A DNA stretch of 7,980 bases from Chloroflexota bacterium (GTDB lineage: Bacteria > Chloroflexota > Limnocylindria > Limnocylindrales > CSP1-4), in assembly GCA_021786915.1 (NCBI GenBank), contig JAJYMP010000255.1, positions 1-7,980 on the forward strand. Direction: 5' to 3'. Below are positions 1-6,228 of this stretch, one piece after another. Within the stretch, counting starts at the first letter, position 1, and the number at the start of each line of letters is the position of its first letter. The notes under the pieces are model-generated. The model was not told the origin of the DNA and did not search any database. It was given only the letters and a program-made list of their open reading frames with translations. A program made the position numbers and the translations under genes.

Positions 1-68
1 ACGTCGTCCGCCCGGGCGACGAGATCGAGTTCCAGAAGCAGGCCGGCGTCAAGGGCCTGGGGGCCTGA
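1..68 (+). CDS. C-terminal end of a probable ubiquitin-like modifier (cluster A), partial
   Basis: Only the last 21 codons are present. The reading frame begins at base 3 and stops at TGA 66-68. The visible tail contains RPGDEIEF and ends in GVKGLGA. A PGD-(I/V)-E-(F/V) strand followed by a short glycine-containing tail is typical of the last beta strand and C-terminus of ThiS/MoaD/ubiquitin beta-grasp proteins, whose terminal glycine is activated by an E1. Its position directly before an E2, a JAMM protease and an E1-like gene is where bacterial Ubl operons keep the modifier. The final residue is Ala after Gly, not the usual Gly-Gly. The assignment rests on the short tail plus context. The rest of the gene lies outside the window, so another small protein cannot be excluded. 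Confidence 0.55.
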   Translation, partial: VVRPGDEIEFQKQAGVKGLGA

Positions 69-86
69 CGCCAGCCAGCGCGGAGG

Positions 87-120
87 CCCGGAGCCGGTGG
101 CCCTCCCACCCGGTTCCGGG
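87..120 (+). other. GC-rich hairpin between Ubl and E2 genes
   Basis: The arm at 87-100 (CCCGGAGCCGGTGG) and the arm at 106-120 (CCACCCGGTTCCGGG) are complementary, except for one G-T pair or mismatch and one bulged base, around a 5-base loop. The hairpin lies in the 81-base gap between the first two genes of cluster A. No T-tract follows, so it is not a classical intrinsic terminator. It could stabilise the 3' end of the upstream message or attenuate read-through, leaving more Ubl than enzyme. That role is inference. Confidence 0.5.
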
Positions 121-149
121 CTCCCGCAGCAGAAGGGAGCTCGAACGCC

Positions 150-920
150 ATGCAATCGCGCACGTTCCTGCGCATCGAGGGCGACCTCGTGAGCCTGATC
201 ACGGAGGTCATCGACCGGGAGGTGACGCTCCCGGACCTCATGACCGAACTCACGACAGCTCAGGTCGCCATGACCCCTCGGCTGCCGACCGGCTGCCGCT
301 TCTGGATCCGCTCGGGGACGACGGACCGCCAGGTCTTCGTCGTCGAGCAGCCCCCGTCGCGGCGGACGATCGAGTACCACGCCAGCCGACGCCGGGACAG
401 CGAGCCGACCACCTATCGGCTCGCGCTGCCGTACGTCGTCTTCGTCGTCTGGACGATCGGCGACCAGGTCGAGGGACTAGCCACGTACTTCCGGACGCAG
501 CCGGTCGCGTCCCTCGACGCGACGCTCCTCTGCTCGACCCTGCCGAACACGAACGACGACGGCGTCGTCTGTCTCGGGTCGGTCCGGGTCAGCGGGGCGA
601 GCGTCGGCGAACGGGTCGACGCACTGATCGGCGCGTTCTGGGCGAGCCGCTTCAACCAGGATCTCCGCCGGCACCCGCTGCCCTTCAACGGCGGCTTCCG
701 GGCCTGGGCATCCCGCTCCCGGCGCGATCCGCTCGCGGCCCTGTCCCTGCAATACGACCCGTACTGGCGGACCCTCCGCCAGGTCGTGGCGCAGCTGGCC
801 GGACTCGCGATCACGGATCTGCCGGCCGGGGCACCCTTGCCGGAGGAACCGGCGGAGGCCGAGGTCCTGACCCCGGAACCTATGGCGGACGGAGGTGAGC
901 CCGATGCCCTCGCTTCGTGA
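150..920 (+). CDS. E2-like ubiquitin-conjugating protein, prokaryotic E2 family D / PRTRC protein B type
   Basis: This 256-residue protein is the predicted E2-like carrier of cluster A, expected to take the activated Ubl from the E1-like protein and pass it to targets. Residues 88-145 look like an E2 core: hydrophobic strands (YRLALPYVVFVVW), a YFRT strand, then LPNTNDDGVVCLGSV at 131-145. The P-x-N-x(3)-D-G-x-V-C-x-G pattern resembles the active-site stretch of the PRTRC protein B / Prok-E2_D family, which makes Cys141 the likely thioester residue. Two other cysteines (49, 128) fit no motif. The C-terminal 35 residues are Pro/Glu/Ala-rich and probably disordered. The ATG at 150 has an AAGGGAG site at 133-139. 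The 3' end overlaps the next gene by 17 bases. The family call comes from remembered motif shape, not from a search. The protein also has a long N-terminal region that I do not recognise. Confidence 0.7.
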   Translation: MQSRTFLRIEGDLVSLITEVIDREVTLPDLMTELTTAQVAMTPRLPTGCRFWIRSGTTDRQVFVVEQPPSRRTIEYHASRRRDSEPTTYRLALPYVVFVVWTIGDQVEGLATYFRTQPVASLDATLLCSTLPNTNDDGVVCLGSVRVSGASVGERVDALIGAFWASRFNQDLRRHPLPFNGGFRAWASRSRRDPLAALSLQYDPYWRTLRQVVAQLAGLAITDLPAGAPLPEEPAEAEVLTPEPMADGGEPDALAS

Positions 921-1161
921 CCACCTCATCCGGACGCCGGAGGTCCGCTCTCGGAATCTCAGCGCCTGGATGGCTCCCGCTCTCGGCGAACGAGCGACAC
1001 CGCTGCCCGATCGATTCTTCGAGGAGGCCGCACTGACGGTGCTCGCCCACGTCTTCCGGGATGCGGGTCCCATCCGGGAGCAGCTCGTCTACGAGCGACG
1101 CCGCTTCGAGCGGTTGGTCCAACTCATCCACCGCCTGCCCGAACGGGCCGGAGGTGCGTGA
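904..1161 (+). CDS. small helical protein of cluster A, function unknown
   Basis: This 85-residue protein lies between the E2-like and JAMM genes. I recognise no family. The second half is amphipathic helix: FFEEAALTVLAHVF, then a strongly charged segment EQLVYERRRFERLVQLIHRL at about residues 55-76. There is no cysteine, signal peptide or membrane segment. The start is taken as ATG 904 because GGAGG at 891-895 sits 8 bases upstream; a GTG at 895 lies inside that site and would add three residues. It overlaps the E2 gene by 17 bases, and its stop shares one base with the next ATG (TGATG), so it is translationally coupled on both sides. It is probably an accessory subunit, for example an E2 or E1 partner or a target adaptor, but that rests on context only. 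The terminal Gly-Gly-Ala is encoded by the next gene's ribosome-binding site. Confidence 0.75.
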   Translation: MPSLRDHLIRTPEVRSRNLSAWMAPALGERATPLPDRFFEEAALTVLAHVFRDAGPIREQLVYERRRFERLVQLIHRLPERAGGA

Positions 1162-1988
1162 TGTTTCCGATCCTCGAAGCCGGTCCATCGCTCGAGGGGG
1201 CGACCCTGCCGGCCTTCGTCGTCGCTCGCGACGGGCTCTACCTGCGGAAGCGAAGCCTCCTCGGGCTGAGCCAGACGAAGGTCGGCCGGATCGCCCACCT
1301 GCCGGAGGGCAGGGAGTTCGTCGACTACGCGCTGCCCAAGGTCCCAGCCGACCTGATGGCGCGCGCGGTCGGCTTCTTCCGCGCCGTCTACCGGCTGCAT
1401 AAGACCGAGGCGGCCGTTCTCCTGGTCTGGCGTGACGCAGGCTTCGACCTCGTCGTGCCGGCCCAGAAGGTGTCCAGTGTCTCGGTCAAGTTCGACCTGG
1501 CGGACGGCGACGTGCCGTCCGGCGGTCGACTCGTGGGGACGATCCACTCGCATGGGGGCTTCGGCGCCTATGCGAGCTCGATCGACGAGGACGACGAGGC
1601 GGAGCTCGATGGGCTCCACGTCGTCGTCGGCGACTTCGATCAACGACGGCTCGGCTACTCGGCCGCGATCGTCGTCGACGGCATCCGCTTCTCTCTGAAG
1701 ACCGGTCAGCTCATCGAGCGGCCTCGGCGCCTCGCCGAGCCACCCGACGACTGGCTCCGGAAGGTGAAGCTGGCGCCGCCGCCCCGCCTCAAGGGCAAGC
1801 CGTCGATCAAGGAGTACCTCGCCCGGGGCTTCAAGCCCTCGGACGAGATCTCGAAGCCAAGTCGACGGGAGCTCGACGACGCGATCGAGAAGGCGAGCAA
1901 GCTCGCCACCGCCCTCGGCTACCGCCTCAGCTACTGGCTCGTGCCGGTCTCCGGCTCGAGCGAGAAGGGAGGCACGGCCGATGGCTGA
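1161..1988 (+). CDS. JAB/JAMM metalloprotease, predicted Ubl isopeptidase of cluster A
   Basis: This 275-residue protein is a predicted zinc isopeptidase that would trim the Ubl precursor or remove conjugated Ubl. The JAMM site is complete: His129-Ser-His131, seven residues, Ser139-x-x-Asp142 (in IHSHGGFGAYASSIDEDD), with the expected upstream glutamate at Glu83 (KTEAAVLLVW). The catalytic domain spans roughly residues 60-185. Flanking it are an N-terminal portion of about 60 residues and a C-terminal extension of about 90 basic, Pro/Lys-rich then helical residues (about 190-275), longer than a minimal JAB domain. This layout recalls PRTRC system protein A. ATG 1161 is preferred over GTG 1158 because GGAGG lies at 1150-1154. 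It is coupled to the preceding gene (TGATG) and overlaps the E1 gene by 8 bases. The enzyme class is secure, but its substrate is inferred from neighbours. Confidence 0.9.
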   Translation: MFPILEAGPSLEGATLPAFVVARDGLYLRKRSLLGLSQTKVGRIAHLPEGREFVDYALPKVPADLMARAVGFFRAVYRLHKTEAAVLLVWRDAGFDLVVPAQKVSSVSVKFDLADGDVPSGGRLVGTIHSHGGFGAYASSIDEDDEAELDGLHVVVGDFDQRRLGYSAAIVVDGIRFSLKTGQLIERPRRLAEPPDDWLRKVKLAPPPRLKGKPSIKEYLARGFKPSDEISKPSRRELDDAIEKASKLATALGYRLSYWLVPVSGSSEKGGTADG

Positions 1989-2679
1989 CCGGATCGTCCT
2001 CGTCGGCTGCGGCGGGATCGGGAGCCAGTTGCTCCCGCCGCTCGTCCGCTACCTCGCGAACCGGCCCGAACCGCGCTCGCTCCTGGTCCTCGTCGACGGC
2101 GACGTCTTCGAGCCCGGGAACCGATCGCGACAGGCCTGCTCGACCAGCGATCTGGGCTCGAACAAGGCCGAGGCCCTGGCCCGGGTCGCACGAGACGATG
2201 GGCTCGCCGTCCAGGCCATCCCCGAGTTCCTCGACGAGACCAACGTCCGGTCGATCGTCCGCGAGGGAGACATCGTCCTCCTCGCGGTCGACAACCACCG
2301 GGCGCGGGCCCTCGTCGATCGACATCTCGGATCGCTCGACGACGCGACGCTCATCAGCGGCGGCAACGACGAGACGGACGGCAACGTCCAGCTCGTCCGC
2401 CGCCGTGACGGCTGGTCCGTGGACGGCCATCTGACCGAGATCCACCCGGAGATCGGCATGGCCACTGTAGAGGAACCGCGCGGCGACGGCTGCCAGGCAA
2501 TGGCGGCCGAACATCCGCAGCTCCTCGTGACGAACCTGATGGTCGCCAGCGCGATGCTCAGCTGCCTCTGGCAGATCAGTGAGCGCGGCAGCGTCCCCTA
2601 CAGCGAGGTCTACCTCGACGCCATCCAGAACGCGGCCCGCAGCCGCTCCTGGTTCCGCGTCCCGGCCGGCGCGCAGTAG
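1981..2679 (+). CDS. ThiF/E1-like adenylyltransferase of cluster A
   Basis: This 232-residue E1-like enzyme is predicted to adenylate the C-terminus of the cluster A Ubl using ATP. The Rossmann nucleotide loop is VGCGGIGS (8-15). The acidic LVDGDVFEPGNRSRQ (37-51) gives the conserved Asp39/Asp41 and the N-x-x-R-Q signature (Asn47, Arg50, Gln51). Lys62 (NKAEAL) and Asp104 (LAVDN) fit the conserved lysine and metal-site aspartate. There is no CxxC zinc knuckle, and the protein is shorter than ThiF/MoeB (about 245-270). Cys171, in GDGCQAMAAEHPQ within the crossover region, is a candidate thioester cysteine; Cys53 and Cys195 are alternatives. ATG 1981 has AAGGGAGG at 1965-1972. It is the last gene of cluster A. 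PRTRC-type ThiF proteins are the closest remembered relatives. Confidence 0.9.
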   Translation: MADRIVLVGCGGIGSQLLPPLVRYLANRPEPRSLLVLVDGDVFEPGNRSRQACSTSDLGSNKAEALARVARDDGLAVQAIPEFLDETNVRSIVREGDIVLLAVDNHRARALVDRHLGSLDDATLISGGNDETDGNVQLVRRRDGWSVDGHLTEIHPEIGMATVEEPRGDGCQAMAAEHPQLLVTNLMVASAMLSCLWQISERGSVPYSEVYLDAIQNAARSRSWFRVPAGAQ

Positions 2680-2758
2680 GGAGTGTGGACCCACAGGTGC
2701 ACAACCCGGCCGAGGCGGCGCCCACCGGCGTCCCTCGGCCGAACGATCTCAGGCGGCT
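2680..2758. other. spacer between cluster A and the ATPase/recombinase module
   Basis: This 79-base gap separates the E1-like gene from the ATPase. I see no terminator with a T-run. A GTG-started frame of 29 codons (2685-2774) crosses it but has no convincing family or ribosome site. The sequence becomes unusually AT-rich just after it (about 2756-2795). Confidence 0.5.
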
Positions 2759-3922
2759 TTGTTACAGGACTTGAAACAATTGTCACAAACGCGATCGACG
2801 AACCCGTTCCGACCTGGTAGCGGGATCCTCCCGCCGCTCTTGGCTGGGCGCGAGCGCGAGACGGCTGCCTTCGAGGCGCGCGTTGCGCGGACCCGCGAGG
2901 GCCAGCCGCAGCACACGGCGCTGCTCGGCGAATGGGCGATCGGCAAGACGACGCTCCTGATGCACTGGCGACGCCTGCGACAGCAGGCTGGCGACGCCGT
3001 CGTCCTTTCGATGGCATACCCGCAGTCGGCGGACGAGTTCCTCGCCGGTCTCGTCACGGCGATCGATGCCGAACTTGGGACGGACTGGCCGCGGCGTCTC
3101 GACGTGGAGCTGGGCGTCGATATCGGAATCGCCGACGCTCGGTTCCGCCGGACCGCCCCGAACTCCGAGAGGGAGTTGCGCGCGGCATTGCGACGACTCG
3201 TCGAGCACCGCGCGGACGAGGACCGGTCCGTGGTCGTCTTGCTCGATGACGTCGACCTGCTGCGTGAGACCGGGGACGTGCTCCTGCGCCTGCGCGCCTG
3301 TGCCCTCGAGCTCTACGCGGCCGACCTGCCGCTCGCATTCATCGTGGCGGCGTCCCCAGGCCTGTTCACGGAGGTGCGATCGGCTCACGAGCCGCTGGTC
3401 CGGTTCTTCGAGCCGCTGACTGTCGGTCCGCTCGATGACTCGGACGCCGCGCGAGCCCTGGCCGAACCGCTCGCGGAAACAACCGTTCGATTCGACCCCG
3501 ACGTGGTCGCCGAGATCGTGGACCTCGCCGGCGGACGACCCTACTACCTTCAGAAGCTCGGCTACTACACGTTTGACGCCGCGGGCAACGGGCGGGTCAC
3601 ACAGGCCGAGTTCGCGGTCGCCTTCGAGCGAGCGTTTGCCTCCGTAAGCCAGGAGATCTTCGCCGCTCGCTGGGCCGGTATGTCCCCGATCGACCGCCAG
3701 GTTGTGGCCGTCGTCGCCCGCAGCACCGAGCCGCGCCCCTCGGGCGACATCGAAGCCGAGGCGGCGCGACGCGGAGTGAGGCCGGGAGCCGCCCGGCAAT
3801 CGCTGCGCCGTCTTGCGTCGAAGGGCCAGATCGACCGGCTCGCCAACGGGCACCGCGGCCGTTACGAGGTTCGGGATCGGCTCTTCAAGCGGTACCTGGA
3901 ACTGCAGACATGCGAGCCGTAG
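2759..3922 (+). CDS. AAA-type ATPase with C-terminal winged helix
   Basis: Starting at TTG 2759 gives 387 residues. An N-terminal NPFRPG...PPLLAGRERE leads into a P-loop ATPase. The Walker A is GEWAIGKT (57-64) and the Walker B is VVVLLDD (158-164). A FIVAASPG strand (194-201) and an AGGRPYYLQ segment (about 257-265) follow, as in Orc1/Cdc6-like and archaeal-type AAA ATPases. Residues about 308-380 look like a winged helix (IDRQVVAVVARS...RQSLRRLASKGQI...YEVRDRLFKRYL), which suggests DNA binding. The start is uncertain. No ATG or GTG exists between GTG 2579, deep inside the E1 gene, and the conserved region; TTG 2759, 2771 and 2780 are the choices and none has a well-placed ribosome site. It overlaps the recombinase gene by 13 bases, so the two are probably co-translated and may work together. 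The ATPase class is firm, but its role is unknown. Confidence 0.85.
   Translation: MLQDLKQLSQTRSTNPFRPGSGILPPLLAGRERETAAFEARVARTREGQPQHTALLGEWAIGKTTLLMHWRRLRQQAGDAVVLSMAYPQSADEFLAGLVTAIDAELGTDWPRRLDVELGVDIGIADARFRRTAPNSERELRAALRRLVEHRADEDRSVVVLLDDVDLLRETGDVLLRLRACALELYAADLPLAFIVAASPGLFTEVRSAHEPLVRFFEPLTVGPLDDSDAARALAEPLAETTVRFDPDVVAEIVDLAGGRPYYLQKLGYYTFDAAGNGRVTQAEFAVAFERAFASVSQEIFAARWAGMSPIDRQVVAVVARSTEPRPSGDIEAEAARRGVRPGAARQSLRRLASKGQIDRLANGHRGRYEVRDRLFKRYLELQTCEP
2771..2788. repeat. AT-rich imperfect palindrome at the 5' end of the ATPase gene
   Basis: TTGaaACAATTGTcaCAA is an 18-base imperfect palindrome (14 of 18 positions symmetric) around a perfect ACAATTGT (2776-2783). It stands out in GC-rich surroundings. 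It could be an operator or a recombinase recognition site near the module edge, or simply coding sequence. There is no direct support for any of these. Confidence 0.35.
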
Positions 3923-4860
3923 CCGTCGCAAGCGCTGTTCCCAGACTCGACGAGTTCGCGCTTGCCGACGTCATCTCCGAGTACCTCTCCGCCTTGAAGG
4001 TCGCCGGCAGGAGCCCGAAGACGATCAGTTGGTATGCCGACATGCTCTGGGAGTTCGTCCGGTTCATCGAGCGTGAGGGGGTTCGGGCGACGGTCGCGGA
4101 CGTCGCCCCCGTCGAGGTGCGGCGCTGGCTGCTGGCAATCCAATCACGACGAACGCGAAGCCTTGCCCCAAGCAGCATGGCCGCCCGCGTCCGGACCGTG
4201 AAGGCGTTTGGGACCTGGATCGCGAACGAGCTTGATCTGCCGGCGAACCCGGTTCGGGGTGTGCCGGTTCCTCGTGTCCCCGAACTTCTCGTTCCTAGCC
4301 TTCGGGAACCCGACATCCTTGCCCTTCTAAGAACCCTCGATGCAGGTTCTCAGCAGCCCGAGCGCGACCGGGCGATCGTCCTGCTGCTGCTCGATACGGG
4401 TCTGCGCCTGAGTGAGGCCGCCAACCTTCGAATTCGCGACGTCGACCTCATCGAGGGTCGGTGCCGCGTGATGGGAAAGGGCGGACGAGAGCGCGTAGTG
4501 CCAGTTGGCCGAAAGACCCGTCGCGCTCTCCGTCATTGTCTCGCGCGCCGGGGAAGGCTCCTGCCCGACGAGGCTCTGTTCATCGGCCGCGGTGGTCGGG
4601 CGCTCGCTCCCCGCGGCATTCAGCAGCTCGTCCGCCGACTGAGCCGCCGCACCACGCTCGCGTCGCGATGCTCACCTCACGTCCTTCGCCATACCTTTGC
4701 CCGATCGTTTCTTGCGAACGGTGGCGACGTGTTCTCGCTTCAGCGAATCCTCGGCCACAGCCCATCGTCCCTTCAGGTCACTCGTCGGTACGTCGACCTG
4801 CTCGATGACGACCTCCGCGCGGTACACCGTGAGGCCTCACCGGTCGACCGTCTGGGCTAG
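3910..4860 (+). CDS. tyrosine recombinase (XerC/XerD-like integrase)
   Basis: This 316-residue protein is a site-specific recombinase that cuts and rejoins DNA through a 3'-phosphotyrosine intermediate. A SAM-like N-terminal core-binding domain covers about residues 15-110 (EYLSALKVAGRSPKTISWY). The catalytic domain has every expected residue: Arg166 (DTGLRLSE), Lys190 (MGKGGRER), His257 and Arg260 (HVLRHTFA), His283 (LGHS) and Tyr294 (TRRYVDL). Length is normal for Xer-type enzymes. ATG 3910 lies within the end of the ATPase gene (13-base overlap), with no strong ribosome site of its own, which suggests translational coupling. Because of this pairing and the accessory surroundings, an element-borne recombinase is more likely than the chromosomal dimer-resolution XerC/D. 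Catalytic competence looks intact, but the target site is unknown. Confidence 0.93.
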   Translation: MRAVAVASAVPRLDEFALADVISEYLSALKVAGRSPKTISWYADMLWEFVRFIEREGVRATVADVAPVEVRRWLLAIQSRRTRSLAPSSMAARVRTVKAFGTWIANELDLPANPVRGVPVPRVPELLVPSLREPDILALLRTLDAGSQQPERDRAIVLLLLDTGLRLSEAANLRIRDVDLIEGRCRVMGKGGRERVVPVGRKTRRALRHCLARRGRLLPDEALFIGRGGRALAPRGIQQLVRRLSRRTTLASRCSPHVLRHTFARSFLANGGDVFSLQRILGHSPSSLQVTRRYVDLLDDDLRAVHREASPVDRLG

Positions 4861-4903
4861 CTCCAGGCGGATTGGCCCGCGACGCTCGCGCTGAGCCACC
4901 GTG
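4861..4903. other. convergent intergenic gap
   Basis: These 43 bases separate the ends of the recombinase gene and the minus-strand peptidase gene. The only structure seen is a five-base-pair stem with a three-base loop at 4878-4890 (CGCGA-CGC-TCGCG). It has no T-run, so a bidirectional terminator is not convincing. Confidence 0.4.
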
Positions 4904-5767
4904 TCAGCCGCTTGGGTCCCAGAACAAGATCAGAACCTGGTAGGTCGTATTCACCAGTTCATATTTCACAACGCGGCGCTTGCCCGCTAGATCGATACGA
5001 AGTTCCTCGCCACCGACGACCACTGCGGGTTTGGTCAGATCGGCGGCTGAACGAAGCCAGGTCTCGGGCGGGTCGGCAATCACCACAGGCACCTTCGGCG
5101 GCCCGAATCGCTCAATCCATGACGGCGACGCGGTGACCTCATTGCGGCGGTAACGAAGGGGTTCGCGACTCAGCGGCGATGGTTCCAGCGCGATCGCAAG
5201 CACGGGGCGATGATGAGTCCGTGCAAATGCCCGCAATGTTGCACGGATTGACGCCCCAAAGAGACCCGCGATGGTCACGACCGAGGCCATCTCCAATCGG
5301 TGCTGCGCGGCGATGCGACGGATGAAGTCGTGTTGGAACAGCAGAAGCGAGGCGCCCTCATTGGCCTCCCGTTCAAACAAACGCCGGGTCGCCGGCGAGA
5401 GATCGACGTCGTCGTCGACTACGACGAGATCCGTCTGCCATGGCGCGATGTGATGGACGACTTCATGAAGTCGATTGAAATTTCGTCGCCCGTGGATCGC
5501 GATGGCGGGGTCGAGGTGAATCTCGCGTTCGCGGCGATCGAGCAACGCACGGATCTTGAAGCGAAAGGGAGCGATCGCCGCGCGAAGGTACTGCGGTGCG
5601 CGCGAGAGGACGGAATCGGAGAGGACTGACTCGCTGGCCTCCCGCAGGTTGCCGGCGGCCACGATGTCGTCGATAGGGGTCGGCAATCGTCCGAGCGCGC
5701 CAGCATCCAGGAGGAGCCGGTGGGTCAACCGGCTAATCTCGTCGGGATGCTCGGCATCGCCGGTCAT
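4904..5767 (-). CDS. ImmA/IrrE-type metallopeptidase (M78-like)
   Basis: This 287-residue protein is a predicted zinc metallopeptidase of the ImmA/IrrE (COG2856) type. The HExxH motif is HEVVH at 101-105 (RLHEVVHHIAPW). About 25 residues later FEREANEGASLLLF (131-144) matches the family's second motif, EREAN-x-x-A, with Glu132 or Glu134 as the third metal ligand. An N-terminal helix with a (L/P)xxIDDIV-like stretch is also typical. Residues about 185-287 are a beta-rich extension of unknown role. Relatives such as ImmA and IrrE/DdrO-protease cleave the XRE-family repressor encoded beside them. Here the HTH gene ends two bases upstream on the same strand, so this pair is the expected switch. 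Fewer GC-ending codons than cluster A suggest a separate origin. Confidence 0.85.
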   Translation of the reverse strand: MTGDAEHPDEISRLTHRLLLDAGALGRLPTPIDDIVAAGNLREASESVLSDSVLSRAPQYLRAAIAPFRFKIRALLDRREREIHLDPAIAIHGRRNFNRLHEVVHHIAPWQTDLVVVDDDVDLSPATRRLFEREANEGASLLLFQHDFIRRIAAQHRLEMASVVTIAGLFGASIRATLRAFARTHHRPVLAIALEPSPLSREPLRYRRNEVTASPSWIERFGPPKVPVVIADPPETWLRSAADLTKPAVVVGGEELRIDLAGKRRVVKYELVNTTYQVLILFWDPSG

Positions 5768-5769
5768 CC

Positions 5770-6120
5770 TCAGCCCTCGCGGCTGCGCTCGTGCCGATAC
5801 CAGGACAGGTATCGGGCCAGCTCTTCCACCTCTGCCGCCGAGAGATCCTCTGCATTCAGGGCATGAGCAAGGATATTCACGGAGGCGTCGCCTCGACCCG
5901 CTCGAGGGACGACATGGCCGGCAAGCTCCATTAGGTCTCGATACGGAATGGCCAGTGCTGCCGCCAGGCGATGTAGGACCGCCGGCGACGGTTGCTTGAC
6001 CTCGCCTCGTTCGATCTTCTGAAGATATGGCGGACTGATGCCCGCCTTCGCAGCCGTGCCGCGGAGGGAAAACTCCTTCAGTTCACGGACTTCGCGCAGG
6101 CGTCGTCCGAGATCACCCAT
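5770..6120 (-). CDS. XRE-family HTH transcriptional repressor
   Basis: This 116-residue protein has an N-terminal Cro/C1-type helix-turn-helix: GRRLREVRELKEFSLRGTAA, then GISPPYLQKIERGEVKQPS, then VLHRLAAALAIP (residues about 5-60). The C-terminal half (about 75-116) holds two helices that may dimerise or carry the protease-cleavage site. ATG 6120 is chosen because AAGGAGGA (6132 down to 6125, minus strand) sits just upstream; longer in-frame starts as far as 6501 would run through the opposite Ubl gene. It precedes the ImmA/IrrE peptidase gene by two bases, forming a likely two-gene operon. It is divergent from the cluster B Ubl operon, so it probably represses its own promoter and the Ubl promoter. 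That regulation is inferred from position. Confidence 0.92.
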   Translation of the reverse strand: MGDLGRRLREVRELKEFSLRGTAAKAGISPPYLQKIERGEVKQPSPAVLHRLAAALAIPYRDLMELAGHVVPRAGRGDASVNILAHALNAEDLSAAEVEELARYLSWYRHERSREG

Positions 6121-6151
6121 CGAATCCTCCTTCTCGTTCACCGACGGCGTG

Positions 6152-6166
6152 ACTGTACACTCCAGT
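6152..6166. promoter_or_regulatory. candidate operator in the divergent promoter region
   Basis: ACTGTACACTCCAGT has inverted ACTG/CAGT arms and contains a perfect TGTACA (6154-6159). It covers the proposed -10 element of the leftward promoter and touches the -35 of the rightward one. A dimeric XRE repressor bound here could control both. This is inference from symmetry and position. Confidence 0.35.
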
Positions 6167-6180
6167 TGACATCTTCGCAA
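6152..6180 (-). promoter_or_regulatory. candidate promoter for the XRE/peptidase operon
   Basis: On the minus strand, TTGCGA (6180-6175) is 17 bases from TACAGT (6157-6152). Each hexamer matches four of six sigma-70 consensus bases. Transcription would start about 25 bases before the XRE start codon. Predicted by eye. Confidence 0.4.
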
Positions 6181-6195
6181 CCTCTCAGCTAGCAT
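6166..6195 (+). promoter_or_regulatory. candidate promoter for cluster B Ubl operon
   Basis: A consensus TTGACA at 6166-6171 is followed after 18 bases by TAGCAT (6190-6195), which matches four of six bases of the -10 consensus. The start of transcription would be near 6202, shortly before the GGAGG site (6219-6223) of the Ubl gene. Confidence 0.5.
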
Positions 6196-6228
6196 GGGCC
6201 GCGTAACCCGTAGTGAACGGAGGATCCA

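Noticed and set aside
1150..1161. Gly-Gly-Ala end of the 85-residue helical protein read as a third Ubl tail
   Set aside because: The protein is helical with no beta-grasp strands, and these codons are the GGAGG ribosome site of the following JAMM gene.
1927..2694. Minus-strand frame of 255 codons opposite the E1-like gene
   Set aside because: The plus strand carries clear ThiF motifs, and the antisense translation is low-complexity with no motif.
2579..2758. N-terminal extension of the ATPase from GTG 2579
   Set aside because: The extension overlaps the end of the E1 gene by 100 bases and encodes Ser/Arg/Pro-rich sequence typical of an out-of-frame reading.
2685..2774. Small GTG-started frame of 29 codons in the spacer after cluster A
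   Set aside because: It has no ribosome site at a sensible distance and no family resemblance, and it overlaps the likely ATPase start.
2783..3931. Long open frame on the minus strand, 382 codons
   Set aside because: It lies fully opposite the ATPase, which has Walker motifs. Antisense frames stay open in GC-rich DNA, and its translation shows no recognisable domain.
4878..4890. Stem-loop between the convergent genes as a terminator
   Set aside because: It has only five base pairs and no T-run on either side.
4904..6120. XRE and HExxH pair as a classical toxin-antitoxin module
   Set aside because: The peptidase has intact ImmA/IrrE motifs. A regulatory repressor-protease pair is the simpler reading, though some such pairs have been proposed as toxin-antitoxin systems.
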